Shown here: one piece after another, positions 40,132 through 41,185 of the stretch
Layout of the letters: each line of letters begins with the position of its first letter
How positions within the stretch are numbered: position 1 is the first letter of the stretch
NCBI GenBank assembly: GCA_030149295.1
Contig: JASBRV010000022.1
Coordinates: 1 to 41,185, forward strand
DNA: 41,185 nt
DNA from: Bacteriovoracales bacterium
GTDB taxonomy: Bacteria > Bdellovibrionota > Bacteriovoracia > Bacteriovoracales > Bacteriovoracaceae
Direction of reading: 5' to 3'
Translations under genes and position numbers: made by a program
Notes under the pieces: generated by a model
Told to the model about the DNA's origin: nothing
The model's input: only the letters and a program-made list of their open reading frames with translations
The model's database searches: none

Positions 40132-41185
40132 TCAAAGAAAGAGAAGGCCTAGACTCATAATGGACCAAATAATGAGGACACCTGATAGGTCAAACAGGCA
40201 ACCGGTTTTCATCATTTCTCTTAAGTTAATTTTTCCGGTGCCATAGACAATAGCGTTGGGTGGAGTAGAGACAGGTAACATAAAACCAAAACTTGCGCCA
40301 AATGCCGCAGCAATCACTAGGCTTTGAATATGGCCTTCGCCAAATAAATTGATGGCGCCTAAAAGTAAGGGCACGATAATGGCGGTTGATGCGGTATTAG
40401 AGCTAAATTCGCTCAGAAGCACTCCCGTCACAATCACAATGAGAGAAAGAATAGGGAAGGAGAAAGTGTTTTCAAACAAAAGACCTCCTAGGTGGCGGGC
40501 AAGTCCACTTTGATCTAAGAGTGAGCCCATAGTAAGGCCTCCTCCAAAGAGCCAAATCGTACCCCAATCTATAGTACGTGCTTCTTCCCAAGTCAGGTTG
40601 GGCCCCTTTTCGTCGGATAAGATAAAGAGGAGGGAGCTTGCAAGGATTCCCACCGCTCCCATGGGAAGTCCAATTCCAGGAATGACCCACAGGGTGATTG
40701 CCACGATAAAGGAAGCACATACTTGCCACTCACTTTTACTCATCTTATTTAACTTTTTTAACTCCTTGTGAAAGTAATCTTTAATAGGAGTTAGATCAGT
40801 ATTGGGTAGGGGATAGCGCCAATTTAAAATCCAAATCAAGGCCGCGAGCATGGCACCACTTACAGGTAGTCCATAACCCATCCATTGAATAAAATTGAGT
40901 TTGATTCCTTTTGTTTCTAAAAACTGAAGGGCCATGAGATTCGGAGGAGAACCCACTGGGGTCGCCATTCCTCCGATAGAGCTTGCGAAGGCCGTCGTAA
41001 GTAAGAAACTTGCCGAAAGATTGTCTTTTTCCCTCGAATTACTAAGACCTTCTTTGAGAGTATCCATCATTCCCAGAATGATAGGAATCATAATGGCACA
41101 GGTGGCAGTATTGCTTATCCACATGGAAAGAAACCAGCAGATCACAGCTACTTGAATGAGTACACCACGAAGAGAATTGGCACCA
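40132..41185 (-). CDS. SLC13/DASS-family anion symporter, 5' end outside the window
   Basis: The open frame runs off the right edge with no start required inside, giving 350 residues of C-terminal sequence. DASS proteins move di- and tricarboxylates, sulfate or related anions with sodium. The two Ser-Asn-Thr signature loops are present: MWISNTATCAIMIP near the edge and SEFSSNTASTAIIVP later, with GMATPVGSPPNL and LPVSTPPNAIVYGTG between and after. About eight hydrophobic segments are seen. A GTG at 41145 is not the real start, because the conserved sequence continues upstream of it (ANSLRGVLIQVAV). Confidence 0.88.
   Translation of the reverse strand, partial: GANSLRGVLIQVAVICWFLSMWISNTATCAIMIPIILGMMDTLKEGLSNSREKDNLSASFLLTTAFASSIGGMATPVGSPPNLMALQFLETKGIKLNFIQWMGYGLPVSGAMLAALIWILNWRYPLPNTDLTPIKDYFHKELKKLNKMSKSEWQVCASFIVAITLWVIPGIGLPMGAVGILASSLLFILSDEKGPNLTWEEARTIDWGTIWLFGGGLTMGSLLDQSGLARHLGGLLFENTFSFPILSLIVIVTGVLLSEFSSNTASTAIIVPLLLGAINLFGEGHIQSLVIAAAFGASFGFMLPVSTPPNAIVYGTGKINLREMMKTGCLFDLSGVLIIWSIMSLGLLFL

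Noticed and set aside
1..41185. tRNA or rRNA genes, CRISPR arrays, insertion sequences, prophage, replication origin
   Set aside because: Read for these on both strands; no cloverleaf, repeat-spacer pattern, transposase, integrase or DnaA-box cluster was seen.

Overview
The window looks like chromosomal DNA from a compact, AT-leaning Gram-negative bacterium, most likely a Bdellovibrionota member of the Bacteriovoracia type (Bacteriovorax/Halobacteriovorax/Peredibacter-like). This placement is inferred from gene content: many exported proteins and lipoproteins with relaxed lipoboxes, outer-membrane barrels ending in Phe, CXXCH cytochromes, a Tat-exported DUF1501-type protein, degenerate HD-GYP and MerR proteins, and very tight packing. 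No rRNA, tRNA, CRISPR array, insertion sequence, integrase or phage gene was seen.

Layout. 1-3.4 kb: the end of a CXXCH protein, then a minus-strand operon of a signal peptidase II fused to a HAMP-like membrane domain, a barrel with one CXXCH site, and a TPR protein with a barrel-like tail. 3.4-7.6 kb: heme A synthase, a small exported protein, a beta-carbonic anhydrase/SulP pair, then TruC and an orphan barstar on the minus strand. 7.7-12.6 kb: the TldD/TldE pair, a porin-like protein and a ceramidase-superfamily membrane hydrolase. 12.6-17.3 kb: a four-gene minus-strand operon with two CXXCH proteins, a lipoprotein and a Tat-exported DUF1501-like protein. 17.4-24 kb: a secreted metzincin-type protease, a four-CBS protein, a DUF2452 protein, RecQ, a DUF5329-like protein, a CobB sirtuin, a small membrane protein and a secreted nuclease. 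24-26.6 kb: a MerR/GbsR regulator pair behind a long upstream region rich in TGAAC half-sites, then a Cys-rich lipoprotein. 26.6-29 kb: a carbamoyltransferase/DUF5989/SxtJ module, including a 49-residue gene. 29-34 kb: a degenerate HD-GYP protein and several envelope proteins, one M23-like. 34-41 kb: a coclaurine-N-methyltransferase-like enzyme with a DUF1295 protein, a GNAT-nitrilase fusion, a very large exported protein of unknown function, and an SLC13/DASS transporter cut by the window end.

How it fits together. Much of the window concerns the cell envelope and heme. Heme A synthase and four CXXCH proteins suggest electron transfer at or outside the inner membrane. The carbonic anhydrase and SulP genes form a bicarbonate module. 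TldD/TldE, the M23-like protein, the protease and the nuclease are degradative or processing functions.

The most unusual signal is at translation starts. Eight genes without a clear Shine-Dalgarno site carry a TANNNT hexamer 6 nt (seven cases) or 7 nt (one case) before the ATG. This is the spacing expected for leaderless mRNAs. Eight of ten tail-to-tail gene pairs overlap or lie within 7 nt of each other, leaving no room for a terminator between them.
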